Below are positions 6,717 to 6,842 of a DNA stretch of 6,842 nucleotides, in pieces. Position 1 is the stretch's first letter. Each line of letters starts with the position of its first letter. Origin of the DNA: Candidatus Solibacter sp. (GTDB lineage: Bacteria > Acidobacteriota > Terriglobia > Bryobacterales > Bryobacteraceae); the NCBI GenBank assembly GCA_017883355.1, contig JADGNS010000260.1:1-6842 (forward strand), read 5' to 3'. The position numbers and the translations under genes are program-made. The notes beneath the pieces are model-generated. The model saw only the letters and a program-made list of their open reading frames with translations, had not been told where the DNA came from and searched no databases.

Positions 6717-6731
6717 TTCCATTTTATGGAA
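6717..6731. promoter_or_regulatory. 15-bp inverted repeat over a -10-like box: candidate operator/promoter of the PIN module
   Basis: TTCCA (6717-6721) and TGGAA (6727-6731) are perfect inverted arms around TTTTA. On the minus strand the centre reads TAAAAT (6726-6721), five of six matches to a -10 box. It lies about 55 bases upstream of the TTG start. Toxin-antitoxin operons are commonly autorepressed through a palindrome over the promoter, so the position fits. No good -35 hexamer is visible at 16-18 bases upstream, which weakens the promoter call. Confidence 0.38.
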
Positions 6732-6842
6732 ATGAACGCAAGCCCATCGAGGCTTTCCAGCCGCGACTTCAGTTGAAGCGGGGGCTCTTTACCAAGCGCG
6801 CCTGAAACTACCAGCCGGGAAGTAGCGTACCGCGCACCCGCG
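6732..6842. other. Right-edge intergenic stretch without a recognisable gene
   Basis: I see no convincing coding region in these bases on either strand. A second small inverted repeat, CTTCA (6767-6771) and TGAAG (6774-6778) with a two-base spacer, is present. It could be part of the control region of the minus-strand module or of an unseen gene to the right. A short + strand frame of 33 codons (6704-6805) runs through it without a good ribosome site. Confidence 0.35.

Noticed and set aside
6666..6722. ATG at 6722 on the minus strand as the PIN start.
   Set aside because: No ribosome site precedes it, the extra 19 residues do not look like part of a PIN domain, and the ATG lies inside the candidate operator/-10 repeat.
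6704..6805. A 33-codon frame on the plus strand (MQPELPFYGNERK...).
   Set aside because: It has no good ribosome site, overlaps the 5' end and control region of the minus-strand PIN gene, and I recognise no family. It could be a real small protein but cannot be supported.
1..6842. CRISPR arrays, tRNA or rRNA genes, insertion-sequence ends or tandem repeats.
   Set aside because: I looked for regularly spaced repeats, cloverleaf-like stretches and terminal inverted repeats with transposase fragments and found none that I could support by reading.

Overview
This window most likely comes from a GC-rich Acidobacteriota chromosome, probably of the Bryobacterales/Solibacter type. The main reason is the very large Oar-like TonB-dependent receptor with an N-terminal carboxypeptidase-regulatory-like domain. 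That family is greatly expanded in this phylum. The gene below it encodes a Tat-exported, GHL6/GH42-like putative glycosidase, which also fits. The taxonomic call is inferred from protein character, not from a marker gene.

Layout. (1) Positions 1-161 hold the last 52 codons of a phosphoketolase gene, which is cut by the window edge. (2) Positions 162-312 are a short intergenic region with a plausible sigma70-type promoter and a clear Shine-Dalgarno for the next gene. (3) Positions 313-3819 (+) encode a 1168-residue outer-membrane receptor. (4) Positions 3851-5971 (+) encode a 706-residue exported putative glycoside hydrolase. It lies 31 bases after the receptor with its own strong Shine-Dalgarno, so the two very probably form an operon. 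(5) Positions 5996-6017 are an 8-bp-stem inverted repeat where the + and - transcription units converge. (6) Positions 6010-6665 (-) are a two-gene toxin-antitoxin-like module. A PIN-domain (VapC-like) protein comes first, and a 71-residue partner overlaps it by four bases (ATGA). (7) Positions 6666-6842 are the upstream region of that module. It has a perfect 15-bp inverted repeat over a -10-like element and no convincing gene.

How the genes work together. The receptor and hydrolase look like a minimal carbohydrate capture-and-cleavage pair: the barrel would import a ligand, and the Tat-exported enzyme would process it in the periplasm or at the surface. No SusD-like partner, regulator or inner-membrane transporter is visible in the window, so the substrate is unknown. 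The PIN pair is an independent accessory module. Its gene order is toxin first, the reverse of classical vapBC. The toxin appears to start at a TTG codon, while the partner has a near-perfect Shine-Dalgarno embedded in the toxin's 3' end. This arrangement could keep the partner in excess.

No RNA genes, CRISPR arrays, insertion sequences or origins were seen. Two very long antisense open frames lie opposite the two large + genes and are treated as codon-bias shadows.
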